The notes beneath the pieces were generated by a model, which worked only from the letters and a program-made list of their open reading frames with translations, had not been told where the DNA came from and did no database searches. A program made the position numbers and the translations under genes. Shown here in pieces: positions 16,589 through 24,586 of a stretch of 47,254 bases of DNA. Source of the DNA: CAYPQL01 sp964412905 (GTDB lineage Bacteria; Patescibacteriota; Minisyncoccia; JAHIHE01; JAGLIN01); the NCBI GenBank assembly GCA_964412905.1, contig CAYPQL010000002.1, positions 1-47,254 of the forward strand, read 5' to 3'. Numbering within the stretch: the first letter of the stretch is position 1; every line of letters starts with the position of its first letter.

Positions 16589-16979
16589 GGATTAGTTAAA
16601 AGTTTATAAAGTTATAAAGTTATAAAGTTCATAAAGTATTTAGTATCAGGTATTAAGCATAAACTTCCTCGCAAAAACCCCGGATGAAATTTATCCGGGA
16701 TTTTTGAAATGAATTTTTGCATTAAGGCTCCACAGGGCTGATGCCACAATGGAGCCAGCAGCAATGTTTATATGAATTATTGCGGTTTCATAATTTAAGA
16801 AAATGTGCTATATTATAAACAGCGCTATAAAAATATAGGCAAGACCAAAGAAAGAATCATACTGGCGGCAATTAGGCTGATGGCCGCGAATTTGATCGCA
16901 TTTTTTATTTTTTTTGTTTTCATATTGTTATCATTTCCCTTTATATTTTCTTTAATTCAATTCTATCACGATTTAAAAA
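16589..16979. other. Spacer with terminator and hairpin between gyrB and the FemAB gene
   Basis: AAAGTT(C)AT-type short repeats (about 16600-16640) are followed by a terminator (16679-16706). Then comes a hairpin with GGCTCCA/TGGAGCC arms (about 16726-16756). A short hydrophobic reading frame from 16805 overlaps the next gene and is not accepted as a gene. Confidence 0.6.
16679..16706 (+). terminator. Terminator after gyrB
   Basis: A perfect 7-bp stem CCCGGAT/ATCCGGG with a 7-nt loop is followed by ATTTTTG. Confidence 0.8.
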
Positions 16980-18011
16980 ATGGTCAACATATCCATCAAA
17001 CAAATCACGGACAAATCGCAGTGGGAAAGTTTTGTGATGGCAAATGAGAATACTTTTTTGCAGTCTTGGAATTGGGGGGAGTTTAACAAAAATACGGGAG
17101 AGAGGATTTGGAGGGCGGGGATTTTTGAAGATGATAATTTAAGGGCGGTGGCGCTGGTTATAAAAGTGAAGGCGAGGAGGGGATCGTTTTTGTTTGTGCC
17201 GCAGGGAATGATTATGAATAAAGAATTAGAAATTATGAATCATGAATTATGGAATTTGTTTTTTGAATATTTGAAAAATCTTGGAGAGGAAGAAGAGGTT
17301 GGTTTTGTGAGGATAAGTCCGCTGCTGGATAATACCAAGGAAAATTTGGAGGTTTTTAAATCTTACGGTTTTAGAAGCGCGCCGATTCATATGATGCATC
17401 CGGAGGTGACTTGGGTTTTGGATATTACGAAATCAGAAGATGAGATTATGAAAGAGATGAGAAAGACACATCGCAATTTAATCAGGCGCGCCGAAAAGGA
17501 GGGAGTGGAAATAATCAAAAGCGCGGACGAAAAATATCTGAAAGCGTTTTATTCCATTCACGAGGAAACCGTCCGCCGCCACAAATTTGTGCCGTTTTCT
17601 TATGAATATATCAAAAGCGAAATTGACGCTTTTAAAGGCGATAATCAAATAGAAATATTTTCCGCGAAATACAAGGGCAAAATAATCTCATCGGCGATAA
17701 TCGTTTTTTACGGCGATCAAGCTTTTTATCATCACGGCGCGTCGTCCAGCGAATACGGCAAAATTCCGTCATCATATCTAAACCTTTGGGAAGCTATCAA
17801 AGAAGCGAAAAAACGAGGGAGTAAAACATTCAATTTCTATGGCATTGTGGAAAACAAACCCAATCATCCGTGGAACGGCTTGTCTAAATTCAAAATGGGT
17901 TTTGGCGGATATAAAAAAGAGCTGTTGCATTGCCAAGATTTGCCGCTCTCCGAAAAATATATAATCACTTGGCTTATTGAAATGTTGAGGAAAATTAAGA
18001 GAGGATACTAA
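16980..18011 (+). CDS. FemA/FemB family aminoacyltransferase (peptidoglycan bridge type)
   Basis: FemAB proteins have a double GNAT fold and add amino acids from aminoacyl-tRNA to the peptidoglycan stem. The 343-residue protein shows the family layout: an N-terminal FLQSWNWGEFNK block, KTHRNLIRRAEKEGVEI in the middle, FYSIHEETVRRHKFVPFSYEY, and the C-terminal FNFYGIVENKPNHPWNGLSKFKMGFGG signature. In CPR this family is common and may act on the cell wall. A stretch near residues 79-94 (NKELEIMNHELWN) is encoded by degenerate 7-bp repeats. There is no SD. The substrate amino acid cannot be read from sequence. Confidence 0.93.
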   Translation: MVNISIKQITDKSQWESFVMANENTFLQSWNWGEFNKNTGERIWRAGIFEDDNLRAVALVIKVKARRGSFLFVPQGMIMNKELEIMNHELWNLFFEYLKNLGEEEEVGFVRISPLLDNTKENLEVFKSYGFRSAPIHMMHPEVTWVLDITKSEDEIMKEMRKTHRNLIRRAEKEGVEIIKSADEKYLKAFYSIHEETVRRHKFVPFSYEYIKSEIDAFKGDNQIEIFSAKYKGKIISSAIIVFYGDQAFYHHGASSSEYGKIPSSYLNLWEAIKEAKKRGSKTFNFYGIVENKPNHPWNGLSKFKMGFGGYKKELLHCQDLPLSEKYIITWLIEMLRKIKRGY

Positions 18012-18059
18012 GATTCATATAAACATTTTAACAATACAGCAATTTAGCAATTTAATAAA

Positions 18060-18836
18060 ATGCCAAAATATAAAATAAATCTGAAATCAAAATCGGAGAT
18101 AGCGATTATGCGGGAAGGGGGAAAAATTCTGGCGGATATTTTGAATTTGCTCGCGCAAAAAGCAGCTCCGGGAATTTCGGGAGACGAGCTTAATGAATTG
18201 GCGGAGAGAGAAATAAAAAAACATAACGCGATCCCTTCGTTTTTAAATTATAAAATATATAAAGACGGCATTCCGTTTCCGGCGTCTATTTGTTTTTCCG
18301 TCAATGATGAAATTGTCCACGGATTTCCATTTGGGAAAATATTGAAAGAAGGGGACATCGCTGGCCTTGATTTGGGAATCAAACATAATGGGCTTCATAC
18401 CGATAGCGCGATTACGGTTGGAGCGGGAAAAATAAATGATAAAACCGCCAAGCTTGTTAAAGTCGCGCGCGAGTCATTGTACAAAGGAATTGAGCAGGTA
18501 AAGGTCGGAAACAGATTAGGGGATATAGGTTTTGCGATTCAAAGTTATGTTGAAAAAAATGGGTTCTCGGTGGTCAGGGATTTGGTCGGCCATGGAGTCG
18601 GGAGATCAATTCACGAAGCTCCCGAAGTTCCTAATTTCGGGAAAAGCGGCGAGGGCTTGAAACTGTGCGCGGGAATGACTTTTGCGATAGAGCCGATGAT
18701 AAATGAGGGCAATTATCGCATAAAGTGCGACAAAGATCAATGGACAATCAGAACTCAAGATGGAAAGTTGTCGGCGCATTTTGAACATACGGTCGCGGTG
18801 ACGAATAACGGATGCGAGATTTTGACGGAATATTAA
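18060..18836 (+). CDS. map: Methionine aminopeptidase, type I
   Basis: Map removes the initiator Met from new proteins using a dinuclear metal site. The length (258 residues) is typical for type I without a zinc-finger extension. Metal and substrate residues are seen in order: VNDEIVHGFP, LDLGIKHNGLHTDSAIT (two Asp ligands), GHGVGRSIHEAPEVPNF (His ligand), FAIEPMI (Glu) and HFEHTVAVT (Glu). The start at 18060 follows two 8-bp direct repeats (GCAATTTA), and no SD is present. Transcription probably continues from the FemAB gene 48 bases upstream. Confidence 0.98.
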   Translation: MPKYKINLKSKSEIAIMREGGKILADILNLLAQKAAPGISGDELNELAEREIKKHNAIPSFLNYKIYKDGIPFPASICFSVNDEIVHGFPFGKILKEGDIAGLDLGIKHNGLHTDSAITVGAGKINDKTAKLVKVARESLYKGIEQVKVGNRLGDIGFAIQSYVEKNGFSVVRDLVGHGVGRSIHEAPEVPNFGKSGEGLKLCAGMTFAIEPMINEGNYRIKCDKDQWTIRTQDGKLSAHFEHTVAVTNNGCEILTEY

Positions 18837-18889
18837 GATATTGGATATTAGGATATTAATTATTTTGAATTATAAAATATCTTAAAAAC

Positions 18890-18995
18890 TGTCATTCTGA
18901 ATTTATTTCAGAATCTATTACATGCTACATCTAGCCCAAAATAAGCAAATATAACTTTAGCAGTAAGAAGATCCTGAAACAAGTTCAGGATGACA
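18890..18995. repeat. Palindromic element, GTCATTCTGAA family, copy 2
   Basis: Ends TGTCATTCTGAATTTATTTCAGAATCT and AGATCCTGAAAC...GGATGACA are imperfect inverted repeats. It lies between map and the holB-like gene. Confidence 0.85.
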
Positions 18996-19078
18996 GAGTT
19001 ATTTTTTGATTCAAAGAAAAAATAATTTGCTTCAATTGAAAAAATATGTTAATTTAAACTTATGGTAAGCTTAAATTT

Positions 19079-20008
19079 ATGCCTTTAAAAAAAGCGATCA
19101 TAGGAAACGAACGGATAGCTGAAATGCTGGGAAAAAGCTATAAATTAGGCAAGCTTTCTCACGCTTATTTGTTTGAAGGTCCGGATCACATCGGCAAAAA
19201 AACTTTGGCTTTGGCGTTTTGCAAATTGCTTTTACAAAATGGCTCTGCGCGGGAGTATGGAGCCAATAGCAGTGATGATAATATTAAAAAAAATCCGGAC
19301 TTGATAGTTTTGCGTCCCGATGAAGACAAAAAGCAGATCGCGATTGAGCAAATTAGAGAGTTGCAAAAAAGTTTGAGCCTTTTTCCGTATTCTTCAAAAT
19401 ATAAAATAGCGATAATTGAGCAAGCCGACAAAATGAGCAAGTCGGCCGCCAACGCGATTTTGAAGACTCTTGAGGAACCGAGCAAAACCACGATTCTGAT
19501 GCTTTTAACATCCAGTCCGAATAATTTGCTTGATACCATCAAGTCGCGCTGCCAAACTTTTAAATTTATGCCGGTAAAAAGAAAGGCGCTTGAAGAATTT
19601 CTGGAAGATAAGGCGAAGGATAAAACGGAGGCGGAAAAAATTATTGAAATTAGCGGATATAAGCCGGGAAAAATCGCGGAGCTGATAAATAATGAAAACA
19701 GGGTCATAGAGCTGTCCGACATAATAAACAAATTTTCTTCTATCGCGCGAAAAAATGATTTTGAGCGGCTTGAAGAAGCCGAGATTGTTTCCAAAAAGGA
19801 GATGGGGGAAATCATTAATTCGCTAGAGCTGTATTCTTTCTATTTCCGAAAAATTTTGCTGAAAGAATACGGCGTGGGTGAAATTAATAAAGATAAAATT
19901 TCCAAGATCAGAAACAATATAAATTTAATAAAAAACACCAAAGAAAATCTTTTGACTAAAAATGTGAACGCGAGGCTGGCTCTGGAAAATTTGTTTTTGC
20001 AGGTTTGA
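19079..20008 (+). CDS. holB: DNA polymerase III delta-prime-like clamp-loader subunit
   Basis: The 309-residue AAA+ protein is of the delta-prime/DnaX type. It shows the clamp-loader start (IGNERIAEMLGKSYKLGKLSHAYLFEGP), a Walker A-like GPDHIGKKTLA, the central IEQADKMSKSAANAILKTLEEP block and the sensor/arginine-finger region LDTIKSRCQ. The usual cysteine zinc module after Walker A is missing; instead there is a short Ser/Asn-rich stretch (NGSAREYGANSSDDN) encoded by DNA with an inverted repeat (TGGCTC/GAGCCA). It probably works with the DnaX subunit in loading the sliding clamp. No SD is present. Confidence 0.92.
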   Translation: MPLKKAIIGNERIAEMLGKSYKLGKLSHAYLFEGPDHIGKKTLALAFCKLLLQNGSAREYGANSSDDNIKKNPDLIVLRPDEDKKQIAIEQIRELQKSLSLFPYSSKYKIAIIEQADKMSKSAANAILKTLEEPSKTTILMLLTSSPNNLLDTIKSRCQTFKFMPVKRKALEEFLEDKAKDKTEAEKIIEISGYKPGKIAELINNENRVIELSDIINKFSSIARKNDFERLEEAEIVSKKEMGEIINSLELYSFYFRKILLKEYGVGEINKDKISKIRNNINLIKNTKENLLTKNVNARLALENLFLQV

Positions 20009-20040
20009 ATTAATTTAACGCTAAGAATTTCAATACACTT

Positions 20041-20089
20041 GCCGCGGAGAGGCTTAGCCTCCAAATTGGAGGCTAAGCCTCTCCGCGGC
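20041..20089. repeat. Perfect 49-bp palindrome after holB
   Basis: Two 24-bp arms (20041-20064 and 20066-20089) are perfectly complementary around a single A. Each arm also contains AGGCTTAGCCT, a smaller palindrome. No T tract follows, so a simple terminator is unlikely. Confidence 0.95.
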
Positions 20090-20123
20090 TATGCGCAAAG
20101 CTTAATCTAAGTAAAGTTTGAAT

Positions 20124-21269
20124 ATGAACAAAAAAATAAATAAAATATTTCTTTTTTCGCTTGTCGCGCTTATGGCGGTTTCTTTTACCGGCTGCCTTAA
20201 TCTTTCCGGCTCGACGACGGAAGCTCCCGAGAAAAATAATAATCAGGGAGTTTTCAAGTCTGTTGACGGAGGAAAAACATGGGAGCAAAAAGTTGACATT
20301 GAAGGCGGAGGCTTGATTGACAGCGTGAAAATATTGAGTATGAAAATGGACCCGCAAAATAATAATATTTTATATTTGGGAACAACGGAGAACGGCTTGT
20401 ATAAATCTTCAAACGGTGCCGATTCGTGGGAAAAAATAACTGACGAAAATGAAATATTCAATCCAAGCGCGGCTGTCTATGATGTCGCCGTGGAAAAAGG
20501 GAATTCCAATATAATTTATATCGCCACTTTGAATAATGGGCGGGGAGAATTATTAAAAACAGAAGACGGCGGAAAAAGTTGGAAACAAATGTATATTATC
20601 TCAGAGCAAAGCAAGCCTGTTTATGCGGTTGAAATAGATCCAAAATCTCAAAATTTAATTTATATAGGAACAGCTCAAGGCGGATTTATAGGAAGCAAAA
20701 ATTGGGGAAAGGAGTGGGAAGCAATAACATGGTTTGATCCGGGAGTGGAAGTTAAAGATATTTTAATTGATTTTTGGAATACCAATGGCATAATTCTGCG
20801 ATTGAGCAGCGGCCTTGTTAAGTCAATCAATAGGGGAGGTGAATGGGAAAATATAGGAACTAAAATTACAAGTTCTGTTCCTGGAATAAAGGTAGCTGCA
20901 ATTAATTCCATTACAATGCATCCCGCTAATTCGCTCACTATTTATATAACTTATTTAAATTTAGCGCTAATTACAAAAGACGGAGGAAATAAATGGGAAA
21001 AATTAAACACCATAACCCCTTCAAAGACAATTACCGGCACCATTCCTCAAGTTAAGCAAATGGGGATGATAAGAGATATTATCTATTATGGAGCAGGAAA
21101 TGTTTTATATAAAAGCGAAAATGCCGGCGCCACATGGACGATGTATAACATTCCAATCGTTGGAGATGCTCGCTATACAATAAGCGATTACACAAACTCA
21201 GATGTGATTTATGTCGGATCGTTTTATGATCCTCCGCCGAAGAAAAAGAAGGGGTTGCTCGGGTTCTAA
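20124..21269 (+). CDS. Lipoprotein with Asp-box (BNR/sortilin-like) repeats
   Basis: A type II signal peptide (MNKKINKIFLFSLVALMAVS) ends in the lipobox FTGC, so the mature protein is probably a lipid-anchored surface protein. At least six Asp-box motifs follow (SVDGGKTW, SSNGADSW, TEDGGKSW, SINRGGEW, TKDGGNKW, SENAGATW), spaced 50-70 residues apart. This is the pattern of a YCF48/sortilin/BNR-type beta-propeller. Such propellers bind proteins or glycans, and the ligand cannot be predicted. The C-terminus is Pro/Lys-rich (PPPKKKKGLLGF). The ATG at 20124 is preferred to a TTG six bases upstream. No SD is seen. Confidence 0.9.
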   Translation: MNKKINKIFLFSLVALMAVSFTGCLNLSGSTTEAPEKNNNQGVFKSVDGGKTWEQKVDIEGGGLIDSVKILSMKMDPQNNNILYLGTTENGLYKSSNGADSWEKITDENEIFNPSAAVYDVAVEKGNSNIIYIATLNNGRGELLKTEDGGKSWKQMYIISEQSKPVYAVEIDPKSQNLIYIGTAQGGFIGSKNWGKEWEAITWFDPGVEVKDILIDFWNTNGIILRLSSGLVKSINRGGEWENIGTKITSSVPGIKVAAINSITMHPANSLTIYITYLNLALITKDGGNKWEKLNTITPSKTITGTIPQVKQMGMIRDIIYYGAGNVLYKSENAGATWTMYNIPIVGDARYTISDYTNSDVIYVGSFYDPPPKKKKGLLGF

Positions 21270-21351
21270 TAGCATACACAAATCAAGCTAATGTTACGCT
21301 AAATTTAACGAAATATTAAAGTTAATGTTAATTCACTAAACAAAAAATCTT

Positions 21352-21906
21352 ATGGAGAATATAAAAACAATTTTAAAAGAAAGCCTTGAAAAAAACAGAG
21401 GGCATTTCAAAAGCGAGATAGGAGCATTTAGCGTAGGGAGGGCGACTCCTTTTTTGGTGGAGGATATTATGATAGATTATTATGGAACTCCGACTCCGCT
21501 TAAGCAGATTGCGTCAATAAGCATTCCTGACGCCAGAAATATCCTTATCAAGCCTTGGGAGAAAAACCAACTTAAAGAAATTGAAAAGGCGATTAACTTA
21601 GCTCAGCTCGGATTTAATCCTGTGAATGACGGCATAACTGTCAGAATCACAGTTCCCCAGCCGACTGAAGAAAGAAGAAAAGACTTGGTAAAAAAGCTTC
21701 ATGAAATTTTAGAGGATGCAAAAATTTCTGTTCGTAATGCCAGGGAAGACGCGATGAAGGAAGTTAAAAAAAAGGAAAAGGACGGCGAGATCAGTGAGGA
21801 CGAAAGATTTCGAGTTCAGGAGGAAATCCAAAAAATTGTGAACGAGGAAAATAAAAAGCTGGAAGAAGAATCGGACAAGAAGGAGAAAGAGATTATGACG
21901 ATTTAA
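21352..21906 (+). CDS. frr: Ribosome recycling factor
   Basis: RRF splits post-termination ribosomes with EF-G, whose gene fusA is also in this window. The 184-residue length is standard. Family blocks are present: VGRATPFLVEDIMIDYYGTPTPLKQIASISIPDARNILIKPWE-type sequence in domain II, and the helical domain I sequence LTEERRKDLVKKLHE-like (here PTEERRKDLVKKLHE), RNAREDAMKEVKK and QEEIQKIVNE. A spacer of about 170 bases with 7-bp repeats separates it from rseP. Confidence 0.98.
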   Translation: MENIKTILKESLEKNRGHFKSEIGAFSVGRATPFLVEDIMIDYYGTPTPLKQIASISIPDARNILIKPWEKNQLKEIEKAINLAQLGFNPVNDGITVRITVPQPTEERRKDLVKKLHEILEDAKISVRNAREDAMKEVKKKEKDGEISEDERFRVQEEIQKIVNEENKKLEEESDKKEKEIMTI

Positions 21907-22040
21907 ATAGTATAAAGTATCCAGTATTAAGTATCAAGCAAACTTAATACAGGAGCTTAATGCTAATTATATTGAGCATTGGACCAACTTGATATACGGC
22001 ATTTGATGTTTATTTTGGTAAAAAATTTATGAAATACGAG

Positions 22041-22073
22041 CTTAATACTTAATACTAACTACTTAATACTATT
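22041..22073. repeat. Heptamer leader (ACTTAAT type) before rseP
   Basis: Units of ACTTAAT with one ACTAACT variant run to within three bases of the rseP ATG. The unit is the same as in the alaS leader, 18.6 kb away. Confidence 0.8.
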
Positions 22074-23183
22074 ATGATAATAACTACAATAATTTTATTT
22101 TTGTTGATACTTGGGCTTATAGTGTTTTTTCACGAACTGGGGCATTTTTTTATGGCTAAGCTTTATGGCGTGAAGGTGGATGAGTTTGGAATCGGATTTC
22201 CTCCTAAAATTTTTGGATTTAAAAAAGGGGAAACCGAATATACATTAAACTGGATTCCTTTGGGCGGGTTTGTAAAAATTGTGGGCGAGGACGGGGGCGA
22301 CAAAGACGATCCGAGAAGTTTTTCTTCCAAAAGCATAAGCAAAAGGTTTCAGATAATCTCCGCCGGCGTTTTGATGAATTTTTTTATAGCTTTTGTGATT
22401 TTCAGCTTTATTTTCGCGATTGGCGCTCAAATGAATATTGCGGGAGAAGATTTGTCAAAAGCGAAAAGCGTTGAAAATCAAGAAGTTGTGATCTCAGAAG
22501 TTTTAGAAGAAACTCCTGCAAAAGATGTCGGACTTCAGATAGGAGATGCCATCTTAAAAGCTGATGAAAAAGAAATTAAGAGCATAGAAGATTTGCAAAA
22601 TTATACAAAAGAAAATCTTGGCGAAACTTTAGCTTTAACTATTTCCAGAAATGGCGATGTAAGTGTCAAGGAAATTATTCCCAGAAAAGAATATCCCGAA
22701 AACGAAGGGGCTATGGGAGTTTCTTTGGTGAATACTGCCGAAGTTTCGTTTTCTATTCCAGAAGCTATCAGAAGAGGCTTTGAATGGACCGTGTATTTGA
22801 CAATGTTTATTATTTCCGCTTTCGCGGGAATTCTTTGGAATCTTTTCGCGACCGGAAAAATGGTCGCCGAAGTTTCCGGGCCGGTTGGAATTGCCGCTAT
22901 GACCGGTCAGGCGGCGTCGCTCGGGTTTATCGCGGTTCTGAATTTTATCGCTCTAATCAGCGTAAATCTTGCCATCATTAACGCGCTTCCATTTCCGGCT
23001 CTTGACGGCGGGAGATTATTATTTTTGATTGTTGAAAAAATAAAAGGTTCGCCGCTGAATCAAGCATGGGAAGCAAAAGCGAATAATTTCGGCTTTATGC
23101 TCTTGATGGGCTTGATGATAATCGTAACATTCAAAGATGTTTTGAAGTTTGATGTTTGGGGGAAAGTTATGGGGTTGTTTTAA
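22074..23183 (+). CDS. rseP: Site-2 protease RseP (RIP metalloprotease, M50)
   Basis: This intramembrane zinc protease has 369 residues. The first membrane helix holds HELGH (VFFHELGHFFMAK), followed by GIGFPPKIFGF and the IPLGGFVKI strand. One PDZ domain (residues about 130-215) contains the VLEETPAKDVGLQIGDAILKAD core. The C-terminal helices carry the FIALISVNLAIINALPFPALDGGR motif, with Asn and Asp ligands. Such enzymes cleave anti-sigma factors or signal peptides; no anti-sigma gene is visible nearby. The start follows a 7-bp repeat leader without an SD. Confidence 0.97.
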   Translation: MIITTIILFLLILGLIVFFHELGHFFMAKLYGVKVDEFGIGFPPKIFGFKKGETEYTLNWIPLGGFVKIVGEDGGDKDDPRSFSSKSISKRFQIISAGVLMNFFIAFVIFSFIFAIGAQMNIAGEDLSKAKSVENQEVVISEVLEETPAKDVGLQIGDAILKADEKEIKSIEDLQNYTKENLGETLALTISRNGDVSVKEIIPRKEYPENEGAMGVSLVNTAEVSFSIPEAIRRGFEWTVYLTMFIISAFAGILWNLFATGKMVAEVSGPVGIAAMTGQAASLGFIAVLNFIALISVNLAIINALPFPALDGGRLLFLIVEKIKGSPLNQAWEAKANNFGFMLLMGLMIIVTFKDVLKFDVWGKVMGLF

Positions 23184-23204
23184 CCTATTAATTTTATTTA
23201 TAGC

Positions 23205-23244
23205 TAGTATAATTTTTCTGACGACCGTCAGAAAAATTATACTA
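23205..23244. repeat. 40-bp palindrome with a TATAAT-type hexamer on each strand
   Basis: Perfect 19-bp arms (23205-23223 and 23226-23244) surround a 2-nt centre. Each arm contains TAGTATAAT, so a -10-like hexamer faces both directions. It lies just after the rseP stop codon. It may terminate rseP transcription, act as an operator, or be a mobile palindrome. Confidence 0.9.
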
Positions 23245-23274
23245 TTGGGTTGGAATAAGTATTTAAACAAAAAA

Positions 23275-23640
23275 ATGAAAAAGAAAAGCATCAAAAAGAA
23301 AAAAGAAAAAATGACCATAGATAAATTGGCTGAATTGACACAGAGAGGATTTGAGGCGTTGGGAGGCGAAATGAAAAGTGAAATTAACGGTCTAAGGGGC
23401 GAAATGAAAAGTGAAATCAGCGATTTAAGGGGCGAGACAAAAAGTGAAATCAGCGATTTAAGAGGCGAGATGAAAGAGAAGTTTTATGCAGTTTTAAATA
23501 ATCAAGATCAGATTTTGAAAAGATTGGAGGATTTAGAAACTGATAATACAATGGATGTGTCTGCTCATCGCAGACACGAAGACAAGCTGGAAAGTCATGA
23601 AATAAGGATTGTTGCCGTGGAGAATAAAGTTTTAGCTTGA
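23275..23640 (+). CDS. Coiled-coil protein with 11-residue repeats
   Basis: The 121-residue product begins with a poly-Lys stretch and then MTIDKLAELTQRGFEAL, a start I have seen in small CPR coiled-coil proteins. Three 33-bp DNA repeats and a partial fourth (23365-23482) encode GEMKSEISDLR-type 11-residue units, a hendecad pattern typical of parallel coiled coils. The C-terminus (LESHEIRIVAVENKV) is also helical. ATG 23311 is an alternative start. The family is otherwise uncharacterised and may form a filament or tether. Confidence 0.75.
   Translation: MKKKSIKKKKEKMTIDKLAELTQRGFEALGGEMKSEINGLRGEMKSEISDLRGETKSEISDLRGEMKEKFYAVLNNQDQILKRLEDLETDNTMDVSAHRRHEDKLESHEIRIVAVENKVLA
23365..23482 (+). 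repeat. 33-bp coding tandem repeat, about 3.5 copies
   Basis: Units begin at 23365, 23398, 23431 and 23464 (partial) with GGCGA(A/G)A and differ at a few positions. Copy number could vary in 11-residue steps without a frameshift. Confidence 0.92.
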
Positions 23641-23662
23641 GAAAAATATTTCCGCGGAAATT

Positions 23663-23697
23663 ATGAAACAAAAAGAACGAGTTATTAGCTCGTTCTT
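23663..23697 (-). terminator. Terminator for the minus-strand gene at 23720
   Basis: A 9-bp stem AAGAACGAG/CTCGTTCTT with a 7-nt loop is followed, reading the minus strand, by TTTTTGTTT. It lies between two convergent genes. Confidence 0.7.
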
Positions 23698-23719
23698 GCG
23701 GAAATAAATAAAAAATATA

Positions 23720-24019
23720 TTAATATCCATTTTTAGATAATTCTTTTGGCATTTCTATTTTAAATTCTTTTGTTTCTTTATTTACTTTTATTATATAATT
23801 TTTTTCTTCTAAAAATTTAATTATTGCTTTAATTTTTTCTTCAGTTAGATTTTCTCCTTTTGCATCAATATTTTCTACTTCTTCAAATGGTAATGTTATT
23901 TCAGACAATGTTTTATTTTCACTAAATTCTTGCATCACAGCTCCTTCAACAGCTTGGGTAAAATCTATTATATCACTTTCTTTTAAATTTTCAGGACTCG
24001 CAATATAAATTTCATTCAT
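23720..24019 (-). CDS. Small acidic hypothetical protein
   Basis: The 99-residue product starts MNEIYIASPENLKESD. The start at 24019 is chosen because a good minus-strand promoter has its -10 box over the alternative upstream ATG (24055). The coding DNA is much more AT-rich than its neighbours. The sequence has a helical core (DFTQAVEGAVMQEF) and a C-terminal LTEEKIKAIIKFLEEKNYIIKVNKETKEFKI segment, which could be a small alpha/beta or winged-helix fold. The family is unrecognised. It is isolated from the adjacent island remnants. Confidence 0.65.
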   Translation of the reverse strand: MNEIYIASPENLKESDIIDFTQAVEGAVMQEFSENKTLSEITLPFEEVENIDAKGENLTEEKIKAIIKFLEEKNYIIKVNKETKEFKIEMPKELSKNGY

Positions 24020-24053
24020 AATTTTTATATGATTATTAATTAAAACTATAAAC

Positions 24054-24082
24054 ATTATATCACACTAAATTAAACAAATCAA
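24054..24082 (-). promoter_or_regulatory. Minus-strand promoter of the 99-aa gene
   Basis: On the minus strand TTGATT (24082-24077), a 17-bp spacer and TATAAT (24059-24054), with TG upstream of the -10 box. Confidence 0.75.
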
Positions 24083-24092
24083 TACCAAATTT

Positions 24093-24290
24093 ATGCGGCA
24101 ATCAAAACTTTTCGGGAAAACAATTAAAGAGGTTCCGAGGGACGAGGAGATCGTGAACGCGCGGCTTTTGATAAGGGGCGGGTTTGTGGATAAATTGATG
24201 GCGGGAGTTTATACATATCTTCCGCCGGGAAAAAGAGTCTTGGCTAAAATAGAAAACATAATCCGCGAGGAAATGGACGCGATCGGCGGG
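24093..24290 (+). pseudogene. proS: Prolyl-tRNA synthetase fragment (first 66 codons)
   Basis: The opening MRQSKLFGKTIKEVPRDEE, then LLIRGGFVDKLMAGVYTYLPPGKRVLAKIENIIREEMDAIGG, is a canonical bacterial ProRS N-terminus. Homology stops abruptly after the Gly-Gly that normally precedes the QE..MP substrate-loop region. The frame runs on into unrelated DNA to a stop at 24344. The remaining 500 or so residues are missing. A complete but divergent proS lies 7.9 kb downstream. The intact frame and sequence suggest recent truncation. Confidence 0.9.
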
Positions 24291-24292
24291 CC

Positions 24293-24570
24293 GTCAAAGC
24301 GGATCTGGCCGCGATTGTTTCTATCGCGTTGCCGGAGGGCGTGAAAGGGTTTGTGTTTCGCGACGGCGTTTTTATCTGCGATATAAAATTTTCAGTCAAT
24401 CTGGCATCTTTATTAAGGTATGATTTAATAAAGGTAGCCGAAGCCAATATGGCCTTAGTGGGAAAAGACGAAAAGTTGGAATTTACGGCGACTTGAAAGG
24501 CTTGACCGGAGGCACGATACAGGAAATAAAAATGCTGGAGCTGGGGAGCGGGGAGGAAAGTGAAAAGTAA
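24293..24570 (+). pseudogene. Decayed DUF2130 gene, C-terminal remnant
   Basis: From 24293 the frame VKADLAAIVSIALPEGVKGF...LLRYDLIKVAEANMALVGKDEKLEF resembles the conserved late part of DUF2130 proteins, ending at a stop at 24494-24496. In another frame the text then resumes as YGDLKGLTGGTIQEIKMLEL and stops at 24568-24570, which matches the usual DUF2130 C-terminus. The roughly 60 residues between these blocks are missing, so there is an internal deletion with a frameshift, and the N-terminal part of the gene is absent. Direct fusion to the proS fragment implies a large deletion. Confidence 0.75.
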
Positions 24571-24586
24571 TTTGTTTAAATAACAC

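Noticed and set aside
16805..17047. 80-aa hydrophobic reading frame before the FemAB gene
   Set aside because: It overlaps the well-supported FemAB start in another frame and has no SD. The hydrophobic stretch comes from T-rich intergenic DNA.
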